From JBBPYC01 sp038200275 (GTDB taxonomy: Bacteria > Pseudomonadota > Gammaproteobacteria > Burkholderiales > Burkholderiaceae_C): a stretch of 64,000 nt of DNA. The translations under genes and the position numbers were made by a program. Location of the stretch: the NCBI GenBank assembly GCA_038200275.1, contig JBBPYC010000003.1, positions 1 through 64,000 of the forward strand, in the 5' to 3' direction. Below are positions 29,895 to 39,431 of this stretch, piece by piece; the first letter of the stretch is position 1, and each line of letters opens with the position of its first letter. A model generated the notes under the pieces. It worked only from the letters and a program-made list of their open reading frames with translations. It made no database searches and was not told where the DNA came from.

Positions 29895-30999
29895 ATGGAC
29901 ATCGAACAAATCAACCTGATCGGCACCACCTTGACTGACCTGACCGAGCGCACGCAAGAGCTCCGGAGGTATCTTTGACTACGATGCCAAAGCCGAACGC
30001 GTCCGCACCGTCAACGCGTCGCTAGAAGACCCGGCGGTCTGGAACGACCCGAAGCGCGCTCAGGAGTTGGGCCGCGAGAAGAAAGCGCTCGATGACGTGG
30101 TCGTCACGCTCGATGAACTCACGCGTGAGCTGGCCGACAACAGCGAGCTGTTCGAGATGAGCAAGGAAGAAGGCGACGAAGACGGCCTTGCGACGATCCG
30201 CGATGAGTCGACCAAGCTGCAAGCCAAGATCGAACAGCTCGAATTCCGCCGCATGTTCAACCAGCCGGCCGATCCGAGCAATGCGTTCCTCGACATCCAG
30301 GCCGGCGCGGGTGGCACCGAGGCGCAGGACTGGGCCAGCATGCTGCTGCGCCAGTACCTGCGTTATGCCGAACGCAAGGGCTTCAAGGCGCAGATCGAAG
30401 ACGAGTCGCCGGGCGAGACCGCGGGCATCAAGGGCGCAACCATCAAGATCGAGGGCGAATACGCATTCGGCCTGCTGCGCACCGAGACCGGCGTGCACCG
30501 CTTGGTGCGCAAATCACCGTTCGATTCGGCAGGTGGCCGGCACACCTCGTTCGCGTCCGTCTTCGTCTATCCGGAAGTCGATGACTCGATCGAGATCGAC
30601 ATCAATCCGTCCGACGTGCGCACCGATACGTACCGTGCATCAGGTGCGGGCGGCCAGCACATCAACAAGACCGATTCGGCCGTGCGCCTGACGCACATTC
30701 CGACCGGCATCGTCGTGCAATGCCAGGACGGCCGCAGCCAGCACAGCAACCGCGACGTGGCCTGGAAGCGGCTGCGCTCACGCCTCTATGACCACGAGAT
30801 GAGGAAACGCCAGGAAGAGCAGCAAAAGCTCGAAGACAGCAAGACCGACGTCGGCTGGGGCCACCAGATTCGCAGTTACGTGCTCGATCAGAGCCGCATC
30901 AAGGACTTGCGCACCAATGTGGAGATCTCGAATACACAGAAAGTGCTTGATGGGGATCTGGACGTATTCATCGAGGCGTCGTTAAAGCATGGAGTTTGA
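29895..30999 (+). CDS. prfB: Peptide chain release factor 2, expressed through a programmed +1 frameshift
   Basis: Translation starts at ATG 29895. It reads 27 codons to in-frame TGA at 29976-29978 and continues after a +1 shift at CTT, so the coding parts are 29895-29975 and 29977-30999 (367 residues). The stop-recognition tripeptide SPF ([10 protein letters not shown]) marks RF2 specificity for UGA/UAA, and GGQ ([14 protein letters not shown]) is the peptidyl-tRNA hydrolysis motif. Low RF2 slows termination at its own UGA and favours the shift. The usual downstream neighbour lysS is absent; a toxin-antitoxin pair follows. Confidence 0.97.
29965..29979 (+). promoter_or_regulatory. prfB programmed +1 frameshift site
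   Basis: The site comprises the internal Shine-Dalgarno-like GGAGGT (29965-29970), three bases before the slippery CTT, followed by TGA C (29976-29979). This is the classic RF2 autoregulatory arrangement with the stop followed by C, the weakest UGA context. Confidence 0.95.
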
Positions 31000-31013
31000 C
31001 GTGCTGCGTACAA

Positions 31014-31043
31014 TGGTGACACGAAGACTGGATTGGTGACACG
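31014..31043 (+). promoter_or_regulatory. Direct repeat upstream of the second toxin-antitoxin pair, possible operator
   Basis: TGGTGACACG occurs at 31014-31023 and again at 31034-31043, exactly 20 bp (two helical turns) apart. The second copy abuts the antitoxin ATG at 31045. A -10-like TACAAT overlaps the first (31009-31014). Antitoxins commonly repress their own promoter by binding such tandem sites; this role is inferred from position only. Confidence 0.45.
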
Positions 31044-31044
31044 C

Positions 31045-31272
31045 ATGCAGACCCTCAACGTCCGTGAACTGCGCAGCGCGATCCCCCATCTGCGTGAAAC
31101 CCTGGAGCGCGAGCACGAGCTGGTGCTGGTTTCCAACGGCGAGCCCATTGCGCGCATCCTGCCGATCAAGGCTGCGCCCGCATTGAAGTCGCTGGCTGCG
31201 TTTCGCGCCAGCCTAGGTCGCACGCTGCCCGATTCGACACCCGACATCCGCGCCGACCGAGACCGTCGCTGA
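31045..31272 (+). CDS. Phd/YefM-type antitoxin
   Basis: The 75-residue protein begins MQTLNVRELRSAIPHLRETLEREHELVLVSNGEPIARILP, the N-terminal DNA-binding fold of Phd/YefM antitoxins; GEPIARILP is the family hallmark. The C-terminal part is short and would bind the toxin. Upstream in-frame TTG/GTG codons at 31033 and 31036 are less likely starts. It lies 45 bp after prfB and 4 bp before the toxin. Confidence 0.85.
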   Translation: MQTLNVRELRSAIPHLRETLEREHELVLVSNGEPIARILPIKAAPALKSLAAFRASLGRTLPDSTPDIRADRDRR

Positions 31273-31276
31273 TCGC

Positions 31277-31714
31277 GTGCGTGCACTGGTCTACATCGAC
31301 ACCAGCATGCTGGTGAAGCGCTACCTTCCGGAGCTGGGCTCCGACGAACTGGAAGCGCGCCTGCTGGCGGAACGGCCCCGACTCCTGGCGTCCGAACTGA
31401 TCAAGATCGAAATGGTGTCGGCGCTGCATCGGCGCGAGCGGCAAGGCGTTGCTGACCGCGCGTTTTGCAATGCAGCACACGCGCTGTTCTTGGGCGACCT
31501 GCTGGACAGAGTGGTGGAAACGGTGCGGCTGGACACTGCCCAGGTTGAGCGATCAACCTGTCTTCTGTCGGAGCTTCGGTCGCCGTTGGCCACGCTGGAC
31601 GCGTTGCATCTGGCCACGGCAATCGATCAGGAGGTGGCCATGTTCTTCACCCACGATGTCCAGCTTTCGCGAGCCGCGCAGGAAGCCGGCCTGTCGGTCT
31701 GGCCGCAATTTTGA
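31277..31714 (+). CDS. VapC-type PIN-domain toxin
   Basis: It starts at GTG 31277, 4 bp after the antitoxin stop; 145 residues. Acidic active-site residues are D8 (YIDTSMLVKRY), E45 (LIKIEMVSAL), D108 (TLDALHLATA) and D127 (FTHDVQLSRAA), a complete PIN set. The product is probably an RNA-cleaving toxin neutralised by the Phd-type partner. The pair occupies the space between prfB and pepN. Confidence 0.9.
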   Translation: MRALVYIDTSMLVKRYLPELGSDELEARLLAERPRLLASELIKIEMVSALHRRERQGVADRAFCNAAHALFLGDLLDRVVETVRLDTAQVERSTCLLSELRSPLATLDALHLATAIDQEVAMFFTHDVQLSRAAQEAGLSVWPQF

Positions 31715-31750
31715 TTTCTTTGGCGTGAGCCGAATGACTGGAAACACCCG

Positions 31751-34501
31751 ATGTCACTACTGACCGACGCGCGCGAAGGCGCCGCCCTTCCCACCACCGA
31801 ACCCACCGCCATCCGGCGTGAGGACTACCAGGCACCCGCCTGGTGGATCGACACGGTCGACTTATGCATTGACCTCGATCCGCAAAAGACCCGCGTGCTC
31901 AACCGCATGACAGTGCGGCGCAATATCGGTGCGCCGCGTGGTCCACTGCAGTTGCACGGCGACGAGTTGAATCTGGCACGCGTGTTGCTGGACGGCAAGG
32001 GCTGCTCGTTCAAGATGAACGGCCGCCTCTTGGTCATTGACAACCTGCCTGAAGGCGACGAGCCGTTTCAGCTCGAGATCTTCACCACCTGCTCGCCAGC
32101 CGCCAACAGCAAGCTGATGGGCCTGTACGTGAGCAACGATTCGTTTTTCACGCAGTGCGAAGCAGAAGGGTTTCGGCGCATCACCTATTTCCTGGACCGT
32201 CCCGATGTGATGGCGAGCTACACCGTCACCTTGCGCGCGGACAAGGCGCGCTATCCGGTGCTGCTGTCGAACGGCAACCTGGTCGAGCAAGGTGACCTGG
32301 AAGGTCCGGGCAACGATGGCCGGCACTTTGCGAAGTGGGTCGATCCCTTTCGCAAACCCAGCTACCTGTTCGCGCTGGTCGCCGGCAAGTTCGTCTGCCG
32401 CGAACAGTCGATCACGGCCAAAAGCGGCAGGCAGCACCTGCTGCAGGTCTACGTACGCCCCGGTGACCTCGACAAGACCGAGCACGCGCTTGCGTCACTG
32501 ATCGCGTCGGTCGCGTGGGACGAAGCGCGCTTCGGGTTAAGCCTTGACCTCGACCGCTTCATGATCGTCGCGACCAGCGACTTCAACATGGGCGCGATGG
32601 AAAACAAGGGCCTGAACGTCTTCAACACGAAATACGTACTGGCCAACCCGGCGACCGCGACCGATGTCGATTACGCGAACATCGAATCCGTGGTTGGCCA
32701 CGAATACTTCCACAACTGGACGGGCAATCGAGTCACCTGTCGCGACTGGTTCCAGCTGTCGCTGAAGGAAGGCCTGACGGTCTTTCGCGATCAGGAATTC
32801 AGCCAGGACCTCGCATTCGAGCCGTCGGCACGCGCCGTCAAGCGGATCGAGGATGCGCGCGCGCTGCGCACCACCCAGTTCGCCGAGGACGCCGGTCCGA
32901 TGGCGCATCCGGTGCGGCCCGACAGCTACGTGGAGATCAACAATTTCTACACGCTGACCGTGTACGAGAAGGGCTCCGAAGTCGTGCGCATGATGCAAAC
33001 GCTGGTCGGCCGCGACGGCTTTGCGGCCGGCATGAAGCTGTACTTCGAGCGGCACGACGGTCAGGCGGTGACGTGCGATGACTTTGCGCAAGCGATCGCT
33101 GACGCCAATCCGGAATCGCCGTTGACGACGAACCTCGATAAATTCAAGCGGTGGTATTCGCAGGCCGGCACACCGCAGGTGCATGCCACCGGTCGCTATG
33201 ACGCCGACGCGCGCCGCTTCACGCTCGATTTCACGCAACGCTGTGCACCGACCGAGGAGCAGCCCGTGAAGGCACCGTTCGTGATTCCAGTGGCGATTGG
33301 TTTGATCGCAGCGGCCGACGGGTCACCAATTGCATTGAAGCTTGACGGCGCGGACGTCGGCACGTCGCACACCGTCGTGCTTACCGAAGAACACACGAGC
33401 GTGACCTTCGACGATCTCGCAGTCGAGCCGGTGCCGTCAATCCTGCGCGGCTTCAGCGCGCCGGTCGTGCTCGCGTTCGACTATTCGGATGCGCAGTTGT
33501 TGACGCTGCTGGCGCACGACAGCGACCCATTCAACCAGTGGGAAGCAGGCCAGCGGTTGGCAGTGCGCCATGCTATCTCAAAGATAGCAGAAAATGAAGC
33601 AACCGCTGGCGCTTCAGGCCTGAATGATGCCTATATTGAGGCGATGCGGACGATCTTGCGGCACCCGACACTGGACGCGGCGTTCAAGGAACTGGTGCTG
33701 ACTTTTCCGTCCGAAGGGTATCTGGCCGAGCAGCTCGACGTGGTCGACCCGGCGCGCATCCACCGGGTGCGCGAAGCAATGCGCGTGCAGCTCGCCGAGG
33801 CATTGTGGGACGACTGGATCTGGGCTTACGAGCACCACTGCGATAACGGCAGCTATTCGCCCGACCCAGTCTCCAGCGGCCGGCGTGCGCTGGCGGGCCA
33901 GGCGCTGGCGAACCTGTGCCTGGCCGCGCGCGCAGATGGCACCAGCAGCCATGCGGGCGATGACGTCTGGCCAGGCAAGACCTATCAGCGGTTCAAGGAT
34001 GCGTCCAACATGACCGATCGCAGCAACGCCCTCGCCGCGTTGGTCGGCGCTGGCAGTCGGCACGCAGAACCCGCATTGCAGCGCTTCCACGCGATCTTCA
34101 GCAACGAGCCGCTGGTGCTCGACAAATGGTTTGCGATGCAGGCTGCCGCGCCGGACCGCAACGGCGATGTGCTTTCCAAAGTGCAGGCACTGATGCAGCA
34201 TCCGGACTTCAACCTACGCAACCCGAACCGCGCGCGCAGCTTGATCTTCACGTTCTGCAGCGCAAATGCCGGCGCATTCCACCGCGCGGATGGTGCGGGT
34301 TACACGTTTTGGGCCGACCAGCTGCTTCAGCTTGACCCAGTCAATCCGCAAGTGGCCGCGCGGCTCGCCCGTGCGTTGGACCGCTGGAGCCGGCTGGCCG
34401 AGCCGTATCGTGCGGCCGCAAGGGCCGCGATCGAACGCGTCGCCGCCGCGCCGACGTTGAGCAACGATGTGCGCGAAGTGGTTTCGCGCGCACTTGCTTG
34501 A
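31751..34501 (+). CDS. pepN: Aminopeptidase N (M1 metallopeptidase)
   Basis: The 916-residue enzyme has substrate motif GAMENKGLN, zinc site HEYFHNW (about 317) with the second glutamate about 18 residues on, and the PepN-type C-terminal Ig-like and helical domains (PSILRGFSAPV). It removes N-terminal residues during peptide turnover. Residues about 608-627, just after ISKIAENEATAGASG begins, are encoded by a low-GC dispersed-repeat copy in the C-terminal helical domain. Length is slightly above the usual 870-900, in agreement with an insertion. Confidence 0.95.
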   Translation: MSLLTDAREGAALPTTEPTAIRREDYQAPAWWIDTVDLCIDLDPQKTRVLNRMTVRRNIGAPRGPLQLHGDELNLARVLLDGKGCSFKMNGRLLVIDNLPEGDEPFQLEIFTTCSPAANSKLMGLYVSNDSFFTQCEAEGFRRITYFLDRPDVMASYTVTLRADKARYPVLLSNGNLVEQGDLEGPGNDGRHFAKWVDPFRKPSYLFALVAGKFVCREQSITAKSGRQHLLQVYVRPGDLDKTEHALASLIASVAWDEARFGLSLDLDRFMIVATSDFNMGAMENKGLNVFNTKYVLANPATATDVDYANIESVVGHEYFHNWTGNRVTCRDWFQLSLKEGLTVFRDQEFSQDLAFEPSARAVKRIEDARALRTTQFAEDAGPMAHPVRPDSYVEINNFYTLTVYEKGSEVVRMMQTLVGRDGFAAGMKLYFERHDGQAVTCDDFAQAIADANPESPLTTNLDKFKRWYSQAGTPQVHATGRYDADARRFTLDFTQRCAPTEEQPVKAPFVIPVAIGLIAAADGSPIALKLDGADVGTSHTVVLTEEHTSVTFDDLAVEPVPSILRGFSAPVVLAFDYSDAQLLTLLAHDSDPFNQWEAGQRLAVRHAISKIAENEATAGASGLNDAYIEAMRTILRHPTLDAAFKELVLTFPSEGYLAEQLDVVDPARIHRVREAMRVQLAEALWDDWIWAYEHHCDNGSYSPDPVSSGRRALAGQALANLCLAARADGTSSHAGDDVWPGKTYQRFKDASNMTDRSNALAALVGAGSRHAEPALQRFHAIFSNEPLVLDKWFAMQAAAPDRNGDVLSKVQALMQHPDFNLRNPNRARSLIFTFCSANAGAFHRADGAGYTFWADQLLQLDPVNPQVAARLARALDRWSRLAEPYRAAARAAIERVAAAPTLSNDVREVVSRALA
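33572..33631 (+). repeat. Dispersed 17-mer-led repeat, in-frame copy inside pepN
   Basis: The head GCTATCTCAAAGATAGC (33572-33588) is a near-perfect inverted repeat (GCTATCT/AGATAGC). It begins on the first base of codon 608 and encodes A-I-S-K-I-A-E-N then A-G-A-S-G. The middle GCTGGCGCTTCAGGCC and tail TGAATGATG complete the copy. This is the best preserved intragenic copy. Confidence 0.75.
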
Positions 34502-34543
34502 GCACGTCACTGCAGTTCACCCAGCACGTCAGCCAAAATCCGC

Positions 34544-35548
34544 ATGTCCAAACAAATTTCTTTCTCCCGCTATCTGGTCGAGCAACAACGCGTCGATGGC
34601 CGCATTCCGGCCGATCTGCGGCTGCTGCTTGAGGTGGTCTCGCGGGCTTGCCGCAGCATCAGCCTGGCCGTCAACAAGGGGGCGATTGGCGATGTGCTGG
34701 GTGTCACCATCTCAGAGAACGTGCAGGGCGAGGTGCAAAAAAAGCTCGACATCATCGCCAATGAGGTGCTGATCGAAGCCAATGAGTGGGGGGGTCACCT
34801 GGCCGCCATGGCATCCGAAGAAATGGACAGCATTTATCTGGTGCCCAATCGCTACCCGCAAGGCGAGTACCTTTTGTTGTTCGACCCCCTCGACGGGTCG
34901 TCCAACATCGACGTGAACGTCAGCATCGGCACCATCTTCAGCGTGCTGAAAAAACCCGATGACAACCCCGGCGTGCAGGAATCGGACTTTCTGCAAGCGG
35001 GGGCCACGCAGGTCGCAGCCGGCTACTGCGTCTACGGCCCGCAGACCACGCTGGTGTTGACCGTCGGCAACGGCGTCGCGTCGTTCACCCTGGATCGCGA
35101 GCAAGGCTGGTATGTGCTGTCCGAGCCGAAGATGCAGATCCCGGCCGACACCAACGAATTCGCGATCAACATGAGCAACCTGCGGCACTGGGACGCACCG
35201 GCGCGCCGTTATGTCGACGAATGCGTGGCGGGCAAAAGCGGTCCGCGCGGCAAGGACTTCAACATGCGCTGGGTCGGCTCGATGGTGGCGGATGTGCACC
35301 GCATCCTCACGCGCGGCGGCATCTTCATGTATCCGTGGGATCGGCGCGAGCCGGACAAGCCGGGCAAGCTGCGGCTGATGTATGAAGCCAATCCGATGGC
35401 CTGGCTGGTCGAGCAGGCCGGCGGCATGGCGACCGATGGCCGGCAGCGCATTCTTGACATCCAGCCAGACAAGCTGCACCAGCGGGTTGCGGTATTCCTC
35501 GGCTCAAAAAACGAAGTCGAACGCGCGACGCGCTATCACACCGAGTGA
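34544..35548 (+). CDS. fbp: Class I fructose-1,6-bisphosphatase
   Basis: The 334-residue enzyme has metal and phosphate motifs [14 protein letters not shown], the sugar-binding region [14 protein letters not shown] and [15 protein letters not shown]. It dephosphorylates fructose-1,6-bisphosphate in gluconeogenesis, fitting growth on acyl-CoA-derived carbon. It starts 42 bp after pepN. All catalytic acidic residues of the family appear present. Confidence 0.96.
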   Translation: MSKQISFSRYLVEQQRVDGRIPADLRLLLEVVSRACRSISLAVNKGAIGDVLGVTISENVQGEVQKKLDIIANEVLIEANEWGGHLAAMASEEMDSIYLVPNRYPQGEYLLLFDPLDGSSNIDVNVSIGTIFSVLKKPDDNPGVQESDFLQAGATQVAAGYCVYGPQTTLVLTVGNGVASFTLDREQGWYVLSEPKMQIPADTNEFAINMSNLRHWDAPARRYVDECVAGKSGPRGKDFNMRWVGSMVADVHRILTRGGIFMYPWDRREPDKPGKLRLMYEANPMAWLVEQAGGMATDGRQRILDIQPDKLHQRVAVFLGSKNEVERATRYHTE

Positions 35549-35606
35549 ATGGGTCTGCGCGTACTGCCCTGCCCTGTTCCTGAAAGCAACCTCAGCGACT
35601 CATCTC

Positions 35607-36605
35607 ATGAACATTGTCATCCTCGACGACTACCAGGATGCGGTGCGCAAGTTGCCATGCGCGCGCAAGCTGGAAGCCTGGCCGGCCAAGGTCTACACCA
35701 ATACCGTGACCGGACTTGGCCAGTTGTCGCTGCGCCTGAGGGACGCCGATGTGGTGGTGCTGATCCGCGAACGCACGCATCTGAGCCGTGCGTTGATCGA
35801 AAAGTTGCCGCGGCTGAAGCTGATCTCGCAGACTGGCAAGGCCGGCCCGCACATCGATCTGGCGGCTTGCCACGACCACGGCGTGGCGGTGGCTGAAGGC
35901 GCAGGTTCGCCCTATGCGGCGGCTGAGCTTACCTGGGCGCTCGTGATGGCTGCAGCGCGTCGGTTGCCGCAATACATCTCGAATTTGAAGCATGGGGTCT
36001 GGCAGCAATCGGGATTGAAGGCCACGTCGATGCCGATCAATTTCGGGCTCGGCACGGTGCTGCGCGGGCGCACGCTTGGCATCTGGGGTTACGGCAAGAT
36101 CGGCCAGCAGGTTGCCGCTTATGGCCGCGCGTTCGGCATGAATGTGCTGGTCTGGGGCCGCGAAGGCTCGCTGGAGCGCGCTGCCGCCGATGGGCTGCAG
36201 CCCGCCCCAAGCCGTGCCGAATTGTTTGCGAGAAGCGACGTGCTCAGCGTGCATTTGCGCCTGAATGACGACACGCATGGCATCGTCACGCTGGAGGATT
36301 TGTCGCGCATGAAGCCGTCTGCCGTGTTCGTCAACACCGCGCGGGCCGAGTTGGTCGAGTCCGACGCGCTGTTTGCCGCGCTCAGCCGTGGCCAGCCCGG
36401 ACTGGCTGCGATCGACGTGTTCGAGAGTGAGCCGATCATGCAGGGACATCCCCTGCTGCGGCTCGAGAACTGCATCTGCACGCCGCACATCGGCTATGTC
36501 GAGCAAGACAGCTACGAGCTGTACTTCAACTCGGCATTCGACAACATCGTGAACTTCATCCAGGGTACGCCAACGAACCTGGTCATCTTGAAAGCCACGA
36601 GGTGA
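35607..36605 (+). CDS. D-2-hydroxyacid dehydrogenase, NAD-dependent
   Basis: From ATG 35607 the protein is 332 residues beginning MNIVILDDYQDAV. The Rossmann motif GYGKIGQQVAAYG, catalytic Arg in VNTARAELV, Glu in VFESEP and His in TPHIGY follow the SerA/2-hydroxyacid dehydrogenase pattern. Substrate is unassigned: there is no C-terminal ACT domain as in long phosphoglycerate dehydrogenases. It is followed 7 bp later by the MFS transporter, so the two may act together. Confidence 0.9.
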   Translation: MNIVILDDYQDAVRKLPCARKLEAWPAKVYTNTVTGLGQLSLRLRDADVVVLIRERTHLSRALIEKLPRLKLISQTGKAGPHIDLAACHDHGVAVAEGAGSPYAAAELTWALVMAAARRLPQYISNLKHGVWQQSGLKATSMPINFGLGTVLRGRTLGIWGYGKIGQQVAAYGRAFGMNVLVWGREGSLERAAADGLQPAPSRAELFARSDVLSVHLRLNDDTHGIVTLEDLSRMKPSAVFVNTARAELVESDALFAALSRGQPGLAAIDVFESEPIMQGHPLLRLENCICTPHIGYVEQDSYELYFNSAFDNIVNFIQGTPTNLVILKATR

Positions 36606-36612
36606 GCTTGTT

Positions 36613-37839
36613 GTGCGCCACAGCGCGCGCATGACCACCGCGCTGCCGGCAGCCCATCCAAGCGAAACGAAAGCGACGCCGCGCGGCGTGCTGTGGGCGC
36701 TGATGTTCGGCAACTTCGTGATTGGCACCGGCATCATGGTGGTGGCCGGCACGTTGAACGAAATCGCCGCGTCGCTGGCGGTGTCGATCACCACCGCCGG
36801 ACAACTGGTTTCGGCCGGGGCACTGGTGGTGGCCATCGGCGCACCGCTGTTCGCCACGCTGGTGGCCGGCTTCGACCGGCGCCGGCTGCTGAGCTTTTCG
36901 CTGCTTTGGTATGCCGTGCTGCATGCGGTCTGTGCCGCCATGCCAAGCTTCGGCAGCCTGTTGTCCGTGCGCGTGCTCGCGGTGTTGTCGGCAGCCATCT
37001 TCACGCCGCAAGCCGCTTCGTGCATCGGGTTGCTGGTCGCTGCGCCGAAACGCGGTCGCGCGATCACGTTCGTGTTCCTGGGCTGGGCGGTCGCGTCGGT
37101 GCTCGGTTTGCCGATCGGCGCGCTGATCGGCGGATTGTTCGGCTGGCGCGCTGCGTTCGCCTTGATCACCGTGCTTGGCCTAATCAGCACCGTCTGGGTC
37201 TGGATGACGATGCCCAATGGTGTACGACCGCCAGCGTTATCGCTGGCAAGTTGGCGACAGACCTTGCGCTCGTCCGCACTGATGCTCTGCATCGCGGTGA
37301 CGGTGCTGTCGGCAGCGGCGCAATTCGCACTGTTTTCCTATTTCGCGCCCTACTTTAAAACGCAGTTCACGGCAAGCCCGGGTGAGATCAGCCTGTTCTT
37401 TGCGTGGTTCGGTTTGTTCGGTTTCATCGGGAACGCGCTGATGTCGCGCCACATCGAACGCATCGGCGCATCGGCTTCCGTGATGACCGCACTGGCCTGC
37501 ATGGCGCTGAGCCTGGCTGCGTGGTCGCTGGGCACCAACTTGGTGTTGACGGCGCTGGTTGCGCTGCCCTGGGCGCTCGGCCTGTTCGCCGCGAATTCGG
37601 CCCAGCAGGCGCGGCTCGTCGGCTTGGGGCCGACGCTGGCTTCTGGTTCGATCGCGCTGAACACGTCGGGCATGTACGCCGGGCAGGCGATCGGCACGGC
37701 CAGCGGCGGATGGTTGATCGCGATGGGCCGATTTGATTCGCTGCACTGGTTCAGTCTGGCCGGCATGCTGGCCGCCATGGTGGTCAGCGCGTGGGCCACC
37801 CGAGCGGCAGCGCGTAACGACCGACGCGCGCATCCATGA
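36613..37839 (+). CDS. MFS transporter, DHA1-like
   Basis: The integral membrane protein is 408 residues with about 12 hydrophobic segments. The loop-2/3 signature region reads LVAGFDRRRLLSFS, and the second half has the same layout. The closest pattern is the AraJ/NepI-like drug:H+ antiporter group; substrate unknown. The start is GTG 36613 or ATG 36631. It lies directly after the 2-hydroxyacid dehydrogenase, probably in one transcript. Confidence 0.85.
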   Translation: MRHSARMTTALPAAHPSETKATPRGVLWALMFGNFVIGTGIMVVAGTLNEIAASLAVSITTAGQLVSAGALVVAIGAPLFATLVAGFDRRRLLSFSLLWYAVLHAVCAAMPSFGSLLSVRVLAVLSAAIFTPQAASCIGLLVAAPKRGRAITFVFLGWAVASVLGLPIGALIGGLFGWRAAFALITVLGLISTVWVWMTMPNGVRPPALSLASWRQTLRSSALMLCIAVTVLSAAAQFALFSYFAPYFKTQFTASPGEISLFFAWFGLFGFIGNALMSRHIERIGASASVMTALACMALSLAAWSLGTNLVLTALVALPWALGLFAANSAQQARLVGLGPTLASGSIALNTSGMYAGQAIGTASGGWLIAMGRFDSLHWFSLAGMLAAMVVSAWATRAAARNDRRAHP

Positions 37840-37876
37840 GCGAATCCCGTTTGTGGTTTGTCGATAATGCAACGCT

Positions 37877-39394
37877 ATGAGCAAAGTCTTCACCACCGTA
37901 GGGATCGTCGGCACCGGCGCCATGGGGCGCGGCATCGCGCAGATCGCCGCGCAAGCGGGCGCCACCGTCAAACTGTTTGATACCCAAGCCGCCGCGGTCA
38001 ACGCCGCGCGCACGTCGCTTGGCGACCAATGGGACAAGTTGCAGGCCAAGGGCAAGCTCGACGCGGCGGCCACTTCGGCGAACAAGGACCGATTGGTTGC
38101 TGCCACCGCGCTGGCCGACCTGGCAGACTGCGACTGCGTGATCGAAGCGGTGGTCGAGCGGCTCGACGTGAAGCAAAAGCTGTTTCTGGAACTCGAGGCG
38201 ATCGTGCGGCCCGATGCGGTGCTGGCCACGAACACGTCGTCGTTGTCGGTCACGGCGATCGCAGCGGCGCTGGCCCGGCCGCAGCGCTTTGCGGGCTACC
38301 ACTTCTTCAACCCGGTTCCCTTGATGAAAGTCGTCGAGGTGATCGCGGGGCTGAAGACCGATCCGGAAGTCTGTGCGCGGCTGTCTGCATTTGCCAAAGA
38401 AATGGGCCACACCGCGGTGCAGGCGCAAGACACGCCCGGCTTCATCGTGAACCATGCGGGCCGCGGTTACGGCACCGAAGCGCTGCGCATCGTGGGCGAA
38501 GGCGTGTCCGACTTCGCGACCATCGACCGCATCTTGAAAGATCAAGTGGGTTTTCGGCTCGGGCCGTTCGAGTTGATGGACCTGACAGCGCTCGATGTGT
38601 CGCACCCGGTGATGGAGTCGGTCTACCGTCAGTACTACGACGAGCCGCGTTTTCGGCCCAGCGTGATCACCGCGCAGCGGCTGGCCGGGGGGGTGGTCGG
38701 CCGCAAGGTCGGCGAAGGCTTCTACCGCTATGTCGACGGCAAGGCGCAGGTCGCGCCGGAGCCGGCCGCTCCAACCGTGCCGGAGCTGCCGCCGGTCTGG
38801 CTGTCGAGCCGGGCGGCGCGCCGCTCCGAGCTGTTGCAGCTGCTCAAAGATCTGGGTGCCACGATCGAGACCGGCTCTTCGCCGTCGCTCAACGCACTCA
38901 CGATCGTGGCACCCCTTGGCTTTGACGTGACCACGGTGGCCGTGGTGGAGCGGCTCGATCCGATGCGCACCGTGGGCATCGACATGCTGATCGACGACGC
39001 TGCGACCAAGCGCCGCGTGCTGGCAACCAACCCCGCCACCCGCGCCGACATGCGCGACGCTGCCCACGCGCTGTTCGCCCGCGACGGCAAACCCGTGAGC
39101 GTGATCCGAGACAGCGGCGGCTTCGTCACGCAGCGCGTGGTGGCAACCATCGTGAACATCGCATCCGACATCTGCCAGCAACGCATCTGCACGCCGGCCG
39201 ATCTGGAGCTGGCGGTCACGCTCGGCCTCGGCTACCCACTCGGCCCGCTCGCGATGGGTGACCGATATGGCCCGGCCAACGTGCTCGAGGTGCTGTTCAA
39301 CCTGCAGACGGTTTACGGCGACCCCCGCTATCGGCCGAGCCCGTGGTTGCGCCGGCGCGGTGCGATTGGGTTGAGCCTGATGCACGAGGAATGA
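37877..39394 (+). CDS. 3-hydroxyacyl-CoA dehydrogenase with duplicated C-terminal domain
   Basis: The 505-residue enzyme has NAD-binding GIVGTGAMGRGIA and catalytic HFFNPVPLMKVVEV (H-E pair). The C-terminal helical domain is followed by a second partial copy (about 390-500: SGGFVTQRVVATIVN), the PaaH-type layout. It oxidises (S)-3-hydroxyacyl-CoA to 3-ketoacyl-CoA. The adjacent enoyl-CoA hydratase (37 bp) supplies its substrate, so the pair can run two steps of beta-oxidation or of phenylacetate-type degradation. Confidence 0.92.
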   Translation: MSKVFTTVGIVGTGAMGRGIAQIAAQAGATVKLFDTQAAAVNAARTSLGDQWDKLQAKGKLDAAATSANKDRLVAATALADLADCDCVIEAVVERLDVKQKLFLELEAIVRPDAVLATNTSSLSVTAIAAALARPQRFAGYHFFNPVPLMKVVEVIAGLKTDPEVCARLSAFAKEMGHTAVQAQDTPGFIVNHAGRGYGTEALRIVGEGVSDFATIDRILKDQVGFRLGPFELMDLTALDVSHPVMESVYRQYYDEPRFRPSVITAQRLAGGVVGRKVGEGFYRYVDGKAQVAPEPAAPTVPELPPVWLSSRAARRSELLQLLKDLGATIETGSSPSLNALTIVAPLGFDVTTVAVVERLDPMRTVGIDMLIDDAATKRRVLATNPATRADMRDAAHALFARDGKPVSVIRDSGGFVTQRVVATIVNIASDICQQRICTPADLELAVTLGLGYPLGPLAMGDRYGPANVLEVLFNLQTVYGDPRYRPSPWLRRRGAIGLSLMHEE

Positions 39395-39431
39395 AGTCCG
39401 TTCGAAGTTCGTCGTCACTCAAGGACTCCGC

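Noticed and set aside
29895..29978. prfB as a pseudogene because of the in-frame TGA at codon 28
   Set aside because: The stop sits in the standard programmed frameshift context, and the downstream frame is complete with SPF and GGQ motifs.
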